Position numbers and translations under genes: made by a program
Notes under the pieces: generated by a model
What the model was told of the DNA's origin: nothing
What the model saw: the letters and a program-made list of their open reading frames with translations, nothing else
Databases searched by the model: none
Assembly: GCF_900108485.1 (NCBI RefSeq)
Contig: NZ_FNXF01000006.1
Coordinates: 166,339-230,338, forward strand
DNA from: Rheinheimera pacifica
GTDB lineage: Bacteria > Pseudomonadota > Gammaproteobacteria > Enterobacterales > Alteromonadaceae
Length of the DNA: 64,000 nucleotides
Reading direction: 5' to 3'
Shown: positions 9,042 through 19,032 of the stretch, one piece after another
How positions within the stretch are numbered: position 1 is the stretch's first letter
Layout: each line of letters begins with the position of its first letter

Positions 9042-9392
9042 ATGGCAACAGAAACGGTATTCAGTAAAATTATTCGCCGCGAGGCACAAGCCGATATTTT
9101 GTATCAGGACGAGCTGGTTACCGCATTTCGCGATATCCGCCCGCGTGCACCGGTGCATATTTTATTAGTACCTAACCAGCTTATTCCAACCGTTAATGAT
9201 GTTGAACCAAAGCATGAAGCTGCGCTTGGCCGGCTGTTTACCGTAGCACGTAAACTGGCTGCAGAGCATGGTATTGCTGACAAAGGCTACCGGCTGATTA
9301 TGAACTGTAACGCCCATGGCGGGCAGGAGGTTTATCATATTCATTTGCACCTGGTTGGCGGCAGGGCACTTGGCCCAATGTTAAGCCGGTAG
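9042..9392 (+). CDS. HIT family protein (HinT-like purine nucleoside phosphoramidase)
   Basis: A 116-residue protein from ATG 9042. This start is preferred to ATG 8976 because TAAGGAAAATGAC gives a good ribosome binding site and homologues begin with '[11 protein letters not shown]'. The HIT motif HIHLHLVGG is near the C-terminus, with [12 protein letters not shown] before it. HinT-type proteins hydrolyse AMP-lysine and related phosphoramidates in the cytosol and help clear adenylates made by lysyl-tRNA synthetase. Confidence 0.93.
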   Translation: MATETVFSKIIRREAQADILYQDELVTAFRDIRPRAPVHILLVPNQLIPTVNDVEPKHEAALGRLFTVARKLAAEHGIADKGYRLIMNCNAHGGQEVYHIHLHLVGGRALGPMLSR

Positions 9393-9502
9393 CTAAAGCA
9401 GTAAGCGGGCAGCCGGATACGTATTTGTGTGCGATACTGTTGCAATTGGGTGTGGCTCTTATAGAATCGCCGCGTCTTTCACTGCTATAACTGAGTATTG
9501 CT

Positions 9503-9901
9503 ATGAGTAACGAAGCGTTAATTGCCAAACGGATGGAACATGCGGTAACAAGGGTCACTAAAACAGTATTTCCCGGCCGGACTAATCACCATAACACCTT
9601 ATTTGGCGGCGAAGCGCTGGCCTGGATGGATGAAGCGGCTTTTATTGCGGCCACACGCTTTTGTCGCAAACCTCTGGTTACTGTCAGCTCAGACCGGGTA
9701 GATTTTAAAGAGTCTATTCCGGCCGGCACTATTATTGAACTGGTTGCCCGGGTTGAGCACATTGGCCGTACCAGTATTCGTGTACATGTCGATATTTTTG
9801 TGGAGCATATGTATAACGATGATCAGCATAAAGCGATTTCCGGCAACTTTACTTTTGTTGCTTTAGGGCCGGATCGCAAACCCACACCGGTGCTGGGCTG
9901 A
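9503..9901 (+). CDS. Acyl-CoA thioesterase, hotdog fold (BACH/YciA group)
   Basis: A 132-residue single hotdog domain. The segment NTLFGGEALAWMDEAAFIAA holds the catalytic Asp and the helix typical of this group, and VTVSSDRVDFKESIPAG is the conserved strand pair after it. Such enzymes hydrolyse short to long acyl-CoA in the cytosol. Length is as in E. coli YciA. It stands as a single gene with about 110 bases of leader. Confidence 0.9.
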   Translation: MSNEALIAKRMEHAVTRVTKTVFPGRTNHHNTLFGGEALAWMDEAAFIAATRFCRKPLVTVSSDRVDFKESIPAGTIIELVARVEHIGRTSIRVHVDIFVEHMYNDDQHKAISGNFTFVALGPDRKPTPVLG

Positions 9902-10034
9902 ATCGCCAGGTTGCCTGGCTAAATGGCTAATATAATGCGATTAATACATATGCAAACACGGCCAGTGAACGGGGATTTTGGCTACCATTTAGTTATAATC
10001 GGGCTATTACCTTCTTGGCCTGCGGGTTATTGTT

Positions 10035-11117
10035 TTGTATAAGTTATTTGAAGATCGTACCCGCCAGTTCTGGATACTGCATACATTAGGCTGGCTGGGT
10101 TTTGCCATCGTCAATTATCTCGGCTCTCTGATCCAGGAAACGCGCGATGCTTACCTGATTATCGTTGCGCTGGACTCTTATATTGGCTGGTTAATTACCA
10201 TACCTCTGCGCTACGCTTATCAACGCGCCTGGTTCTGGACGCCCTGGAAAATGATCATAACCGTATTGCTGCTGGCATTTTTTGTTGCCGCAATATGGAC
10301 TACGGTGCGTAACTTTAACTATTGGGAAATATATCGCCACGGCGCGCGGCCAGACGACTGGCTAAAGTATATCCGTGATACACCGGTGGCGTTTTATGTC
10401 ATGTTAAGCTGGAGTGGTTTGTATTTCGGTATTAAGTACTATCAAACATTACAGCAAGAGAAACAAAAGTCACTGACAGCAACCAACAAAGCGCATGAAG
10501 CACAGCTGAAAATGCTGCGTTATCAGCTTAATCCGCATTTTTTGTTTAATACCCTCAATGCTATCTCAACACTGGTGTTAATTAATGAAGCCGATACTGC
10601 CAATAAAATGGTGACCAGGCTTAGTGACTTTTTGCGCTATTCATTGTACAAAGATCCTATTAACAAGGTACCGCTGGAGCAAGAGGTATATGCCGCTCGT
10701 TTGTATCTTGAGATTGAAAAGGTGCGCTTCTCCGAGCGTTTGTCTGTTATATTCGATCTTGAGCCAGGGACAGAGAAAGCGCTGGTACCCAGTTTAATTT
10801 TGCAGCCGCTAATTGAAAATGCTATTAAGTATGCGGTAGCCAGCCAAATTAATGGCGGTGAAATAGCCATTACGGCGAAAAAGTTTGGCCATGATTTATT
10901 GCTGGAAGTAGCTGATAACGGGCCGGGTATGACCATTACCAATGGTTTGCCCAAAAGCAGTGACAGTGGGGTTGGTCTGGTGAACACCAAAGAGCGTTTA
11001 TCTGCACTGTACGACAATAACTTTGCTCTGGTTTTAACGCATAATCAGCCACAGGGCTTAAAAGTAAATATCAGAATTCCATTACAACTAGAAAAAACGG
11101 AACAGGAACATGCTTAA
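10035..11117 (+). CDS. LytS/AlgZ-type sensor histidine kinase
   Basis: A 360-residue membrane kinase. Four hydrophobic segments lie in the first 145 residues. A short coiled region then leads to the His_kinase motif (LNPHFLFNTLNAIS, His near residue 172). The ATPase domain has PLIENAIKYA (N box), DNGPGM (G1) and GVGLVNTKERL (G2). The start is TTG 10035. The 3' end overlaps the response regulator gene by 8 bases, so the two form an operon. The signal is unknown. Confidence 0.93.
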   Translation: MYKLFEDRTRQFWILHTLGWLGFAIVNYLGSLIQETRDAYLIIVALDSYIGWLITIPLRYAYQRAWFWTPWKMIITVLLLAFFVAAIWTTVRNFNYWEIYRHGARPDDWLKYIRDTPVAFYVMLSWSGLYFGIKYYQTLQQEKQKSLTATNKAHEAQLKMLRYQLNPHFLFNTLNAISTLVLINEADTANKMVTRLSDFLRYSLYKDPINKVPLEQEVYAARLYLEIEKVRFSERLSVIFDLEPGTEKALVPSLILQPLIENAIKYAVASQINGGEIAITAKKFGHDLLLEVADNGPGMTITNGLPKSSDSGVGLVNTKERLSALYDNNFALVLTHNQPQGLKVNIRIPLQLEKTEQEHA

Positions 11118-11928
11118 GGTAATAGTAGTTGATGATGAACCTTTAGCCCGCAAGGGAATGATGGTGCGGTTACGGGAGTTTCCTGAGCTGGAAGTTATCG
11201 CCGAATGTACCAATGGCCAGCAAGCCATTGACAGTATCAGTCAGCTAACGCCGGATCTGGTTTTTCTGGACGTTGAAATGCCAGGCATGGACGGTTTTGC
11301 AGTGCTGAAGCAATTACAGGCGCAAAATGCGGTTTTACCTTACATTGTTTTTGTTACAGCGTATGACCACTATGCTTACAGCGCTTTTGAAGTCAGTGCG
11401 CTGGACTATGTGTTAAAGCCGGTTGAACCTGAGCGTTTAAAACAGGCAGTAGAAAAGGTCCTGAAAATATATCAGGCACAGGACACGCAAAGACATAAAG
11501 GTCAGTTGGCAGAGGCTGTAGCAAAACTTACCGGAGACGACACCGGTAATATCCTGCAACGGCTGGATAATGCTCAGCCGGTGGTAAATGACCGTTTCCC
11601 GGATGCGATCAGCATTAAAGACAGCGGCGAAATTACCCGGGTGCCGGTAGCTGCCATTGAGTGGGTTGACGCTGCCGGCGACTACATGTGTATTCATACC
11701 CGTGACGGGCAAACGCATATTTTACGCCGTACCATGAAAGAGCTTGAGCAGGAACTGGATCCCAAGTTGTTTGTACGGGTACATCGCTCTGCTATCGTAA
11801 ACGTGCACACCATTGCCAAATTACAGATGCTGGCCAATGGTGAGCATCAGTTAATGTTAACCAACGGCCAGGCCGTTAAAGTAAGCCGTAGCTATAAAGA
11901 CCGGGTAAAACAGGTTTTTAATCAGTAG
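11110..11928 (+). CDS. LytTR-family response regulator
   Basis: A 272-residue protein with a receiver domain (about 1-120: VVDDEPLARKG, phospho-acceptor Asp in VFLDVEMPGMDGF, the switch Thr in FVTAYD, and LKPVEPERL). A C-terminal LytTR DNA-binding domain follows (about 165-270), with IEWVDAAGDYMCIHT and VRVHRSAIVNV. It is the partner of the upstream kinase. A convergent pfkA follows 20 bases later. Confidence 0.95.
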   Translation: MLKVIVVDDEPLARKGMMVRLREFPELEVIAECTNGQQAIDSISQLTPDLVFLDVEMPGMDGFAVLKQLQAQNAVLPYIVFVTAYDHYAYSAFEVSALDYVLKPVEPERLKQAVEKVLKIYQAQDTQRHKGQLAEAVAKLTGDDTGNILQRLDNAQPVVNDRFPDAISIKDSGEITRVPVAAIEWVDAAGDYMCIHTRDGQTHILRRTMKELEQELDPKLFVRVHRSAIVNVHTIAKLQMLANGEHQLMLTNGQAVKVSRSYKDRVKQVFNQ

Positions 11929-11948
11929 TACGTTGTTATCTGGCATGC

Positions 11949-12938
11949 TTAATCGCTGGCAATAGTTTGTTGCCAGCGCACCAGATAAGGGTCTATCTGC
12001 TTTTTCTTCGCACCGGTTTGAGCCATAGGGTATAACACCGCCTGTTGGTTTATTTCACCTGCCATCATTAAATTAGCCCCCAACACCAGTTGCTCTATGG
12101 CATAAGCTCCCAGTTTAGTTGCCAGAATTCTGTCTGCCCCCACAGGTGAGCCTCCGCGCTGGATATGGCCAAGAATACAAGCCCGGCATTCAATGCCCAA
12201 AGCAGTGCTAAGCGCTTCTGCCAGTGCGGTGGTGCCGCCTGGGTAACTGTTTTCTGCAACAACAATAATATAACTGCTTTTGCCACGTAGTAGTTGTGCG
12301 CGCTGCACCGGCGCTATCAGCGTTTTTAAATCTTCAGGTTGCAGGGCGCCGAACTCCGGGCAAATTATCTGTTCAGCTCCCCCGGCGATACCCGCAGACA
12401 AGGTAATATAGCCAGAGTGTCGGCCCATCAGCTCAACCAAAAATATCCGCTCAAATGCATCGGCGGTATCGCGGATTTTATCTATTGCATCTAGTGCAGT
12501 ATCTATAGCGGTAGCAAAACCAATGGTGTAATCGGTGCCATCTACATCATTATCAATCGTGCCAGGCACGCCGATGATTTGGCCATGATAATGCTCCGCT
12601 ATGGCTAATGCGCCACGAAAACTGCCATCACCACCGATAACCACCAGCGCATCCAGTTGCAAACGTTGTAATGCCTCTGCGGCTTGTTTTGCACCTTCCG
12701 GGGTATGTAATGCTTTGCAGCGGGCGCTTTTTAAGATGGTACCGCCATGCTGAATAATATTCTGTACATGCTGCGGCAGCAGTGTTTGGTAATCATCGTC
12801 AAGTAAACCATTAAATCCATGACGAAAACCAATAATATCGATATTGTATGCCGCGCCGGTGAGAACAATAGCGCGGATTGCAGCATTCATCCCCGGCGCA
12901 TCGCCACCGGAGGTTAATACACCAACACGTTTAATCAT
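11949..12938 (-). CDS. pfkA: ATP-dependent 6-phosphofructokinase
   Basis: A 329-residue enzyme close to E. coli PfkA (320). It has LTSGGDAPGMNAAIRA at the ATP loop, GGDGSFRGA (Gly rather than Asp, so ATP and not PPi is the likely donor), the catalytic PGTIDNDVDGTDYTIG, and GHIQRGGSP. It phosphorylates fructose-6-phosphate in glycolysis. Together with the Entner-Doudoroff operon nearby it gives the cell both upper glucose routes. No HexR palindrome was seen before this gene. Confidence 0.95.
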   Translation of the reverse strand: MIKRVGVLTSGGDAPGMNAAIRAIVLTGAAYNIDIIGFRHGFNGLLDDDYQTLLPQHVQNIIQHGGTILKSARCKALHTPEGAKQAAEALQRLQLDALVVIGGDGSFRGALAIAEHYHGQIIGVPGTIDNDVDGTDYTIGFATAIDTALDAIDKIRDTADAFERIFLVELMGRHSGYITLSAGIAGGAEQIICPEFGALQPEDLKTLIAPVQRAQLLRGKSSYIIVVAENSYPGGTTALAEALSTALGIECRACILGHIQRGGSPVGADRILATKLGAYAIEQLVLGANLMMAGEINQQAVLYPMAQTGAKKKQIDPYLVRWQQTIASD

Positions 12939-13147
12939 CGTTTATCTCTGTTTGCAGCTAACATGTTGCTCAGTATAGGGTGTTAAAGTCCGGACCGTGT
13001 TTGATATAGCGCAATAGTTAGTGTGTTAGTCGATATAACAGTACCAGGCTAAAGACAGCAACAGGTAAAATAAGCGAAAATAGCGCCTCTCTGCGCAGAT
13101 ATACTCTGCAACGCCTGCCACTTTGTTTATTACATTGGATCTGCATC

Positions 13148-14119
13148 ATGCATCAAATTACAGGTAAAAGCCTGGTTGGGTTATTGTTAGCCTTAACCAC
13201 TGCTGTTTTATGGGGCATTTTGCCTATCGCATTAAAGATTTTGCTCGATGTGTTAACAGCGAATACCATAACGCTAATCCGTTTTTTGGCCGCTGCTGTT
13301 ATCGTTGGTATTTGGCTGGGCGCGCGGGGCAAGTTGCCCAAAGCCGCTTTACTCCTTAGGCCCAATATAGCAAAACTGATGCTGATTGCTGTAGTGGGTT
13401 TGCTGTCTAACTACATTATGTATTTAAGTGGCCTGAATTACCTCAGTGCAGAAACCGCGCAAGTGGTTATTCAGCTGGCACCATTTTTAATGATGATAGG
13501 CGGCGTCTTTATATTTAAAGAGCGTTTGTTACTGTGGCAAAAAGCCGGTGCGGTTATTCTGGTTGCGGGTTTGCTGCTGTTTTTTAATGAGCGCCTGGTG
13601 CAACTGATATTGCAAGCGGGCACCGAAACGCTTGGCGTGTTGCTGGTGATTGCTGCAGCGGTAACCTGGGCGGCCTATGCTCTGGCACAAAAACAATTAC
13701 TGGTGCATTACACTTCAAAGCAAATTATGTATTTACTCTATGTAGCCGGCACTATTGCTTTTATGCCGGTATCCGATTTTACACCGCTGTTAACGATGAC
13801 AGGCCTGCACTGGCTGCTGCTTATCTTTTGCTGTTTAAATACCGTAGTGGCCTACGGTGCTTTTGCTGAAGCCTTGCATCACTGGGAGGCGTCTAAAGTC
13901 AGTGCAGTATTGGCCGTAACACCCCTGTTTACTATTTTGTTTGCGAATATTGTGGGCTGGCTGTTTCCTGCCTATTTAGCAGCACAACAACTTAACTTTT
14001 GGTCCTGGCTTGGCGCAGCGCTGGTGGTAGTGGGCTCAGCATTAACCGCGCTGGCACCGCAATTTGTGCAATATCATAGCGCACGTAAAATACGTAAGCT
14101 GCAACGCGATGTGTTTTAA
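13148..14119 (+). CDS. DMT superfamily transporter (EamA family)
   Basis: A 323-residue integral membrane protein with about ten hydrophobic segments arranged as two EamA repeats (about 12-140 and 158-290). The first repeat opens with LLALTTAVLWGILPIALK. The short C-terminal tail is basic (KIRKLQRDVF). Such carriers export metabolites or drugs. The substrate cannot be told from sequence. Confidence 0.9.
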   Translation: MHQITGKSLVGLLLALTTAVLWGILPIALKILLDVLTANTITLIRFLAAAVIVGIWLGARGKLPKAALLLRPNIAKLMLIAVVGLLSNYIMYLSGLNYLSAETAQVVIQLAPFLMMIGGVFIFKERLLLWQKAGAVILVAGLLLFFNERLVQLILQAGTETLGVLLVIAAAVTWAAYALAQKQLLVHYTSKQIMYLLYVAGTIAFMPVSDFTPLLTMTGLHWLLLIFCCLNTVVAYGAFAEALHHWEASKVSAVLAVTPLFTILFANIVGWLFPAYLAAQQLNFWSWLGAALVVVGSALTALAPQFVQYHSARKIRKLQRDVF

Positions 14120-14131
14120 ATAGCTGGCAGC

Positions 14132-14154
14132 AAAAAGGGCTCGAATGAGCCCTT
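14132..14154 (-). terminator. Terminator for pykA
   Basis: Inverted repeat AAGGGCTC / GAGCCCTT with a 4-base loop. On the minus strand it ends in five T's. It lies just after the pykA stop and also behind the EamA gene on the other strand. Confidence 0.8.
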
Positions 14155-14173
14155 CGTATTAGTGGCGCACGTA

Positions 14174-15610
14174 CTATTTTACCTGCACAATTCTGCAGGT
14201 ATTAGAGGCACCGATAGTTTCCATAACATCACCGTGTGTCATGATAACCAAGTCGCCACTTTTTAAACCTGCTTTGACTTTTACCGCTTCAATGGCCGCA
14301 TCGGCCAGTGATTGCCCTTGTAACGCTGTGCTGTCAAAAAACGCCGGATAAACACCGCGGTACAACGCCATTTTGTTCAGCGTTTTGGTATGGCGCGACA
14401 AAGCGTAAATAGGTTGTGGCGAAGTAATACGTGACATCAGCTTGGCAGTATAGCCAGACTCTGTCAGCGTAATAATGGCTTTAATGCCTTCGAGGTGGTT
14501 GGCAGCATACATAGCAGACAGTGCAATGGTTTCGCTTATTTCAGTGAAGGTCACATCCATACGATGCTTGGAAATTTGTACGCTTGGGTGTTTTTCCGCA
14601 CCGTCACATACCCGGGCCATCGCCCGCACGGTTTCAGTCGGGTATTTACCGGCCGCCGTTTCAGCTGACAACATAACAGCATCTGTACCATCCAGCACAG
14701 CGTTAGCTACGTCCATTACTTCAGCACGGGTTGGCATTGGGCTTTCAATCATGCTTTCCATCATCTGGGTTGCAGTGATCACCACACGATTTAACTGACG
14801 CGAACGGGCAATAATACGTTTTTGCTGGCCAACCAGCTCAGCATCGCCAATTTCAACACCCAAATCACCCCGGGCAACCATTACCGCATCAGAAGCGCGG
14901 ATAATGTCATCCAGCGTTTCATTATCAGCTACCGCTTCAGCGCGTTCTATTTTTGCCATAATACGGGCTTCAGAACCCGCTGCCAGCGCTAAATCACGGG
15001 CTAAGCGTAAGTCATCGCCACAGCGTGGGAAAGATACCGCCAGATAATCAACGTCAATTTCTGCTGCGGTAATAATATCGCGTTTGTCTTTATCGGTCAG
15101 AGCAGGGGCTGTTAAACCACCGCCCTGGCGGTTAATACCTTTATTGTTACTTAACTTACCACCAACAGTGACGGTAGTATAAACTTTAGCGCCTTCCACT
15201 CTGTCTACTGCTAACTGAATGCGGCCATCGTCTAACAGCAGTAAATCACCGGCTTTTACATCCTGCGGTAACTCTTTATAGTCGATACCTACCTGATGCT
15301 CATCACCTTCGCCTTTAGGCAATTCTGCATCCAATATATACGGCATGCCTTCTTCAAGTATTACCGCACCATTTTTAAAGGTAGAAACGCGAATTTTAGG
15401 GCCCTGTAAATCGCCTAAAATAGCAACGTGTGCGCCCAGCGCTTCAGCTGCGGCACGCACCATACTGGCACGTTCGCGGTGATCATCAGCACTGCCATGC
15501 GAGAAGTTCAGACGGAATACGGTTGCACCAGCCTTGATCAGTTTTTCAATAGATAGCTGTGTATTGGTGGCGGGGCCTAGCGTCGCGACGATTTTAGTTC
15601 TTCTGTGCAT
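14174..15610 (-). CDS. pykA: Pyruvate kinase
   Basis: A 478-residue enzyme, as long as E. coli PykA (480). It has [16 protein letters not shown], the substrate and metal region [13 protein letters not shown], and [26 protein letters not shown] (shown in part: MMESM..PTRAEV). It makes pyruvate and ATP from phosphoenolpyruvate. AGGAAA lies before ATG 15610. A perfect HexR palindrome is 53 bases upstream, so it probably belongs to the same regulon as zwf. Confidence 0.96.
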   Translation of the reverse strand: MHRRTKIVATLGPATNTQLSIEKLIKAGATVFRLNFSHGSADDHRERASMVRAAAEALGAHVAILGDLQGPKIRVSTFKNGAVILEEGMPYILDAELPKGEGDEHQVGIDYKELPQDVKAGDLLLLDDGRIQLAVDRVEGAKVYTTVTVGGKLSNNKGINRQGGGLTAPALTDKDKRDIITAAEIDVDYLAVSFPRCGDDLRLARDLALAAGSEARIMAKIERAEAVADNETLDDIIRASDAVMVARGDLGVEIGDAELVGQQKRIIARSRQLNRVVITATQMMESMIESPMPTRAEVMDVANAVLDGTDAVMLSAETAAGKYPTETVRAMARVCDGAEKHPSVQISKHRMDVTFTEISETIALSAMYAANHLEGIKAIITLTESGYTAKLMSRITSPQPIYALSRHTKTLNKMALYRGVYPAFFDSTALQGQSLADAAIEAVKVKAGLKSGDLVIMTHGDVMETIGASNTCRIVQVK

Positions 15611-15662
15611 GGTTATTTCCTGCTTGTTGCAAAGAGGGTGTAATAGCTTGCTGTTAGTTTAA

Positions 15663-15677
15663 TGTAATTTAATTACA
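15663..15677 (-). promoter_or_regulatory. HexR operator upstream of pykA
   Basis: TGTAATTTAATTACA, a near-perfect palindrome identical to the copy before zwf. It matches the HexR consensus reported for Shewanella and related bacteria (TGTAATnnnATTACA). It lies in the pykA promoter region, and the hexR gene itself is adjacent. Confidence 0.85.
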
Positions 15678-15744
15678 GAATACAGCAAAGCAATGAAGAA
15701 AAATTACAGGTTGGTGCAGTTGCCGACACAACTGCACCGGATTG

Positions 15745-16602
15745 TCAGTTGTTGAAATCTTTTTTGTCGAAGCGGGAGCCACGCAAGCTGTCTTTGACTT
15801 TTTTCAGGTTCTCACGGAATTTACTACCGCGGCGCAGCGTAAAGCCGGTGGCCAGAATGTCTATTAGCACCAACTGCGCTACGCGTGACGCCATGGGCAT
15901 ATACATATCGGTATCTTCCGGCACGTCCAGCGATAATACAAGCGTACATTCTTTTGCCAGCGGGCTGTCATAAGCGGTAACACCAATAACAGTAGCGTCA
16001 TTTTCACGTGCTATAGCAGCAATATCACACAGGTTTTTCGTGCGGCCTGTATGGCTGATGCATACCACAACATCACCTTCAGCACTGTTTATAGCACTCA
16101 TTCGCTGCATCACAATGTCGTCAAAACACACTACTGGCACATTAAAGCGGAAGAATTTATTCTGCGCGTCATGCGCTACAGAGGCAGAAGCGCCTAAACC
16201 GAAAAAAGAAATTTTCTTTGCCTGTGTCAGCACATCAACCGCACGGTTTATTGTGTTAATATCAACACGTTGCCTTGCTGTATCCAGTGCAGCCATAGTA
16301 GATTCAAAGATTTTAGCGGTATAAGCTTCAGGGCCGTCTTCTTCTTCTACATGGCGGTTTACATAAGGTGTGCCATTGGCCAGGCTTTGGGCTAAATGCA
16401 GTTTAAAATCAGGAAAGCCCTTGGTGTCCAGCCTGCGACAAAAACGGTTAACAGTGGGTTCGCTGACATCAGCCATTTTAGCCAAGGCCGCTATACTACT
16501 ATGTATAGTTGTTTGTGGGTTAGCCAGAATTACATCGGCTACTTTACGTTCCGATTTACTAAAACTGTTTACGCTATTGACTATTTTTTCCAGCACGTTC
16601 AT
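15745..16602 (-). CDS. hexR: HexR, RpiR-family regulator of central carbon metabolism
   Basis: A 285-residue protein almost collinear with E. coli HexR. The N-terminal HTH (about 1-77) contains IHSSIAALAKMADVSEPTVN and FPDFKLHLAQSLANGTPYVN. The SIS domain (about 120-260) contains KISFFGLGASASVAHDAQNK and ISHTGRTKNL. HexR binds 2-keto-3-deoxy-6-phosphogluconate, which releases it from operators before zwf, pyk and other genes. It is divergent from zwf, with 255 bases between them. Confidence 0.96.
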   Translation of the reverse strand: MNVLEKIVNSVNSFSKSERKVADVILANPQTTIHSSIAALAKMADVSEPTVNRFCRRLDTKGFPDFKLHLAQSLANGTPYVNRHVEEEDGPEAYTAKIFESTMAALDTARQRVDINTINRAVDVLTQAKKISFFGLGASASVAHDAQNKFFRFNVPVVCFDDIVMQRMSAINSAEGDVVVCISHTGRTKNLCDIAAIARENDATVIGVTAYDSPLAKECTLVLSLDVPEDTDMYMPMASRVAQLVLIDILATGFTLRRGSKFRENLKKVKDSLRGSRFDKKDFNN

Positions 16603-16761
16603 CCGGCAATTCCTGGCTTATAATTAGGCTGATACAGGTTTGTAATACAGGGTGTAGCCCGTCAGGGCGGTGGTCAAAATAGTACTAAATTTACTACAAA
16701 ACCACAGATCCGTTGCTAAGGCTGCCTTATTATATAAGAATAGTCAAAACATTACGTAATC

Positions 16762-16776
16762 TGTAATTTAATTACA
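16762..16776 (+). promoter_or_regulatory. HexR operator upstream of zwf
   Basis: TGTAATTTAATTACA, the same 15 bases as before pykA. It sits 10 bases upstream of a good -35 element for zwf and about 160 bases from the hexR start. A half-site like TGTAATACA lies near 16640 on the hexR side. Confidence 0.88.
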
Positions 16777-16786
16777 AGATATCTGG

Positions 16787-16815
16787 TTTACAACCCCGTT
16801 ATGCTGCGCTAGTAT
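16787..16815 (+). promoter_or_regulatory. Predicted zwf promoter
   Basis: TTTACA and TAGTAT separated by 17 bases. The start point would be near 16822, about 36 bases before the zwf ATG. Confidence 0.6.
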
Positions 16816-16825
16816 GGCCGAAGTG

Positions 16826-16838
16826 TTGTAAAATTACA
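16826..16838 (+). promoter_or_regulatory. Second, shortened HexR-like site in zwf leader
   Basis: TTGTAAAATTACA keeps both TGTAA/TTACA arms but lacks three central bases of the full site. It lies just after the predicted transcription start, where a repressor would block elongation. Binding is only inferred. Confidence 0.4.
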
Positions 16839-16857
16839 TCTAAATCAAGGGTCAGTT

Positions 16858-18327
16858 ATGACGGCAACAGCACAAAATTCAGCGTGTGATTTAATTCTGT
16901 TTGGCACTAAAGGTGATTTGGCGCGGCGTAAGCTGTTACCGGCAATGTATCAGTTAGAAAAAGCTGATTTACTCTGCCCTGAATCACGCATTATCGGCGT
17001 TGCCCGTGATGAAATGTCGACAGAAGCTTATGCTGAGCTGGTGTTAACCAATCTGAACAAATTCCTCAAAGAACCGCTGGACAATGAAATATGGCAGCGT
17101 TTGCAGCAAAAACTGGTATACGTGCAGTTAGATCTGGCAAACGAGCAAGACTACAAAAAGCTCTCAGCGGTTACTGACATAAATAAGCGGGTCCCGGTAA
17201 GTTACTTCGCTACGCCACCGTCGTTATTTGGCTCTATCTGTAAAGGCTTAGCAGTAGCAGGGCTGGCAGAAGAGCCCGCACGTGTGGTGCTGGAAAAACC
17301 CATCGGCCACGACTTAGCCTCTTCTAAAGTGATCAATGATCAGGTAGCTGAGTTTTATAAAGAAAGCCAAATTTATCGTATTGACCATTATCTGGGCAAA
17401 GAAACCGTACTTAACCTGTTAGCGCTGCGTTTTGCTAACGCTATTTTTGCCGGTAACTGGGATCATAATTCTATTGATCATGTGCAAATAACGGTTGCAG
17501 AAGAAGTCGGTGTAGAAGGGCGCTGGAGCTACTACGACGATGCAGGGCAAATGCGCGACATGGTACAGAACCACCTGTTACAGGTACTGACATTGATAGC
17601 GATGGAGCCGCCGGCCCGTTTGGACGCCGACAGTATTCGTGACGAAAAGCTAAAAGTACTTAAAGCACTACGCCGCATTGATATCAGTAATATTCAGGAA
17701 AAAACTGTGCGCGGCCAGTACGGCAGTGGCTTTGTTGCCGGTAAAGCAGCGCCCGGTTATCTGGAAGAAGAGGGCGCCAGGCCAAACAGTAAAACCGAAA
17801 CCTTTGTTGCTATTAAGGTAGATATTGATAACTGGCGTTGGGCTGGGGTGCCGTTCTACCTGCGTACCGGTAAGCGTATGGCATCTAAGTTAAGTGAAGT
17901 GGTGATTTGCTTTAAACCGCAGCCGCATAATATTTTTCATGCTACTTACAACCAGTTACCGGCTAATAAACTGATTATTCGTTTGCAGCCGGACGAAGGC
18001 GTGGAAATTCAGGTACTGAATAAAATACCTGGCCTGGGCGAAAATATGCGCCTGCAGGAAAGTAAACTTGATTTAAGCTTTGACGAAACCTTTAAATCGC
18101 AGCGCATTGCCGATGCTTATGAGCGGTTGTTACTGGAAGCCATGCTGGGTAACCAGTATTTGTTTGTACGCCGCGATGAAGTTGAACATGCCTGGAAATG
18201 GGTCGATGGTATTCTTAATGCGTGGAAAACCAGCAATGAGCCGCCAAAAACGTATCAGGCAGGCAGTTGGGGGCCGGTTGCAGCTATTTCTATGCTAGCC
18301 CGTGACGAGCGCAACTGGGAAGAATAA
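16858..18327 (+). CDS. zwf: Glucose-6-phosphate 1-dehydrogenase
   Basis: A 489-residue enzyme with the N-terminal nucleotide site (FGTKGDLARRKLLPA), the substrate and catalytic motif RIDHYLGKETV (about 176-186) and VPFYLRTGKRM. It oxidises glucose-6-phosphate to 6-phosphogluconolactone with NAD(P)+. It is the first gene of the operon zwf-pgl-edd-glk-eda, in which spacings are 3, 9, -8 and 1 bases. HexR sites and a promoter lie upstream. Confidence 0.97.
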   Translation: MTATAQNSACDLILFGTKGDLARRKLLPAMYQLEKADLLCPESRIIGVARDEMSTEAYAELVLTNLNKFLKEPLDNEIWQRLQQKLVYVQLDLANEQDYKKLSAVTDINKRVPVSYFATPPSLFGSICKGLAVAGLAEEPARVVLEKPIGHDLASSKVINDQVAEFYKESQIYRIDHYLGKETVLNLLALRFANAIFAGNWDHNSIDHVQITVAEEVGVEGRWSYYDDAGQMRDMVQNHLLQVLTLIAMEPPARLDADSIRDEKLKVLKALRRIDISNIQEKTVRGQYGSGFVAGKAAPGYLEEEGARPNSKTETFVAIKVDIDNWRWAGVPFYLRTGKRMASKLSEVVICFKPQPHNIFHATYNQLPANKLIIRLQPDEGVEIQVLNKIPGLGENMRLQESKLDLSFDETFKSQRIADAYERLLLEAMLGNQYLFVRRDEVEHAWKWVDGILNAWKTSNEPPKTYQAGSWGPVAAISMLARDERNWEE

Positions 18328-18330
18328 GCC

Positions 18331-19023
18331 ATGATGCAACTAACACAATTTAGCAATACCAGTGCCCTTAATGACGCTTTCGCCAGCCGGTTAGTCAGCA
18401 TTTTACAGCAGGCTATTGCTGAGCGCGGCGAAGCGTATTTAGTGGTATCCGGCGGCAAAACGCCTCAGGCACTGTTTAATACCTTAAGCCAGGTTGATTT
18501 AGCCTGGGACAAGGTTACGGTGCTACTGGCCGACGATCGCTGGCTGGATGCTCATCAAACGGATTCTAACGAGCGTTTGGTTAAGGCCACATTGTTACAA
18601 AATAACGCTAAGGCAGCCCGTTTCATCAGCTTATATGCCAATGTAGCATCAGCGTTTGACGGTGTTGCCCAGGTGCTGCCACGTATTACGCCGTTGCCAA
18701 CCTTTGATGCCGTAATACTTGGTATGGGGGAGGATGGCCATACTGCATCATTATTCCCGTGCAGTGAACAAATTAAGCATGGCCTGGCTGACAACGCCCC
18801 TGCGGTATTAGCGGTGCAACCGCAAACCGCGCCTTATCAGCGTATGTCGTTAAGCCTGCCACGGCTGCTAAACAGCCGTAATATCTTTTTGCATCTGGTT
18901 GGCAGCAATAAACTCGCGGTACTGAACAAGGCTATGGCAGAGCAGGATGTGCTTGCCATGCCGATCCGTGCCTTTTTACACCATCCTGTAGCGCAAGTTA
19001 CGGTGATGTACACCGAAAACTAG
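18331..19023 (+). CDS. pgl: 6-phosphogluconolactonase
   Basis: A 230-residue protein of the Pgl/NagB-like fold. It has VVSGGKTPQALFNTLS (phosphate loop), LADDRWLDAHQTDSNERLV and LGMGEDGHTASLFP, the motifs of DevB-type lactonases. It opens 6-phosphogluconolactone to 6-phosphogluconate in the cytosol. Two adjacent ATG codons (18331, 18334) could serve as start. It follows zwf by 3 bases. Confidence 0.95.
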   Translation: MMQLTQFSNTSALNDAFASRLVSILQQAIAERGEAYLVVSGGKTPQALFNTLSQVDLAWDKVTVLLADDRWLDAHQTDSNERLVKATLLQNNAKAARFISLYANVASAFDGVAQVLPRITPLPTFDAVILGMGEDGHTASLFPCSEQIKHGLADNAPAVLAVQPQTAPYQRMSLSLPRLLNSRNIFLHLVGSNKLAVLNKAMAEQDVLAMPIRAFLHHPVAQVTVMYTEN

Positions 19024-19032
19024 GGGATAGTC

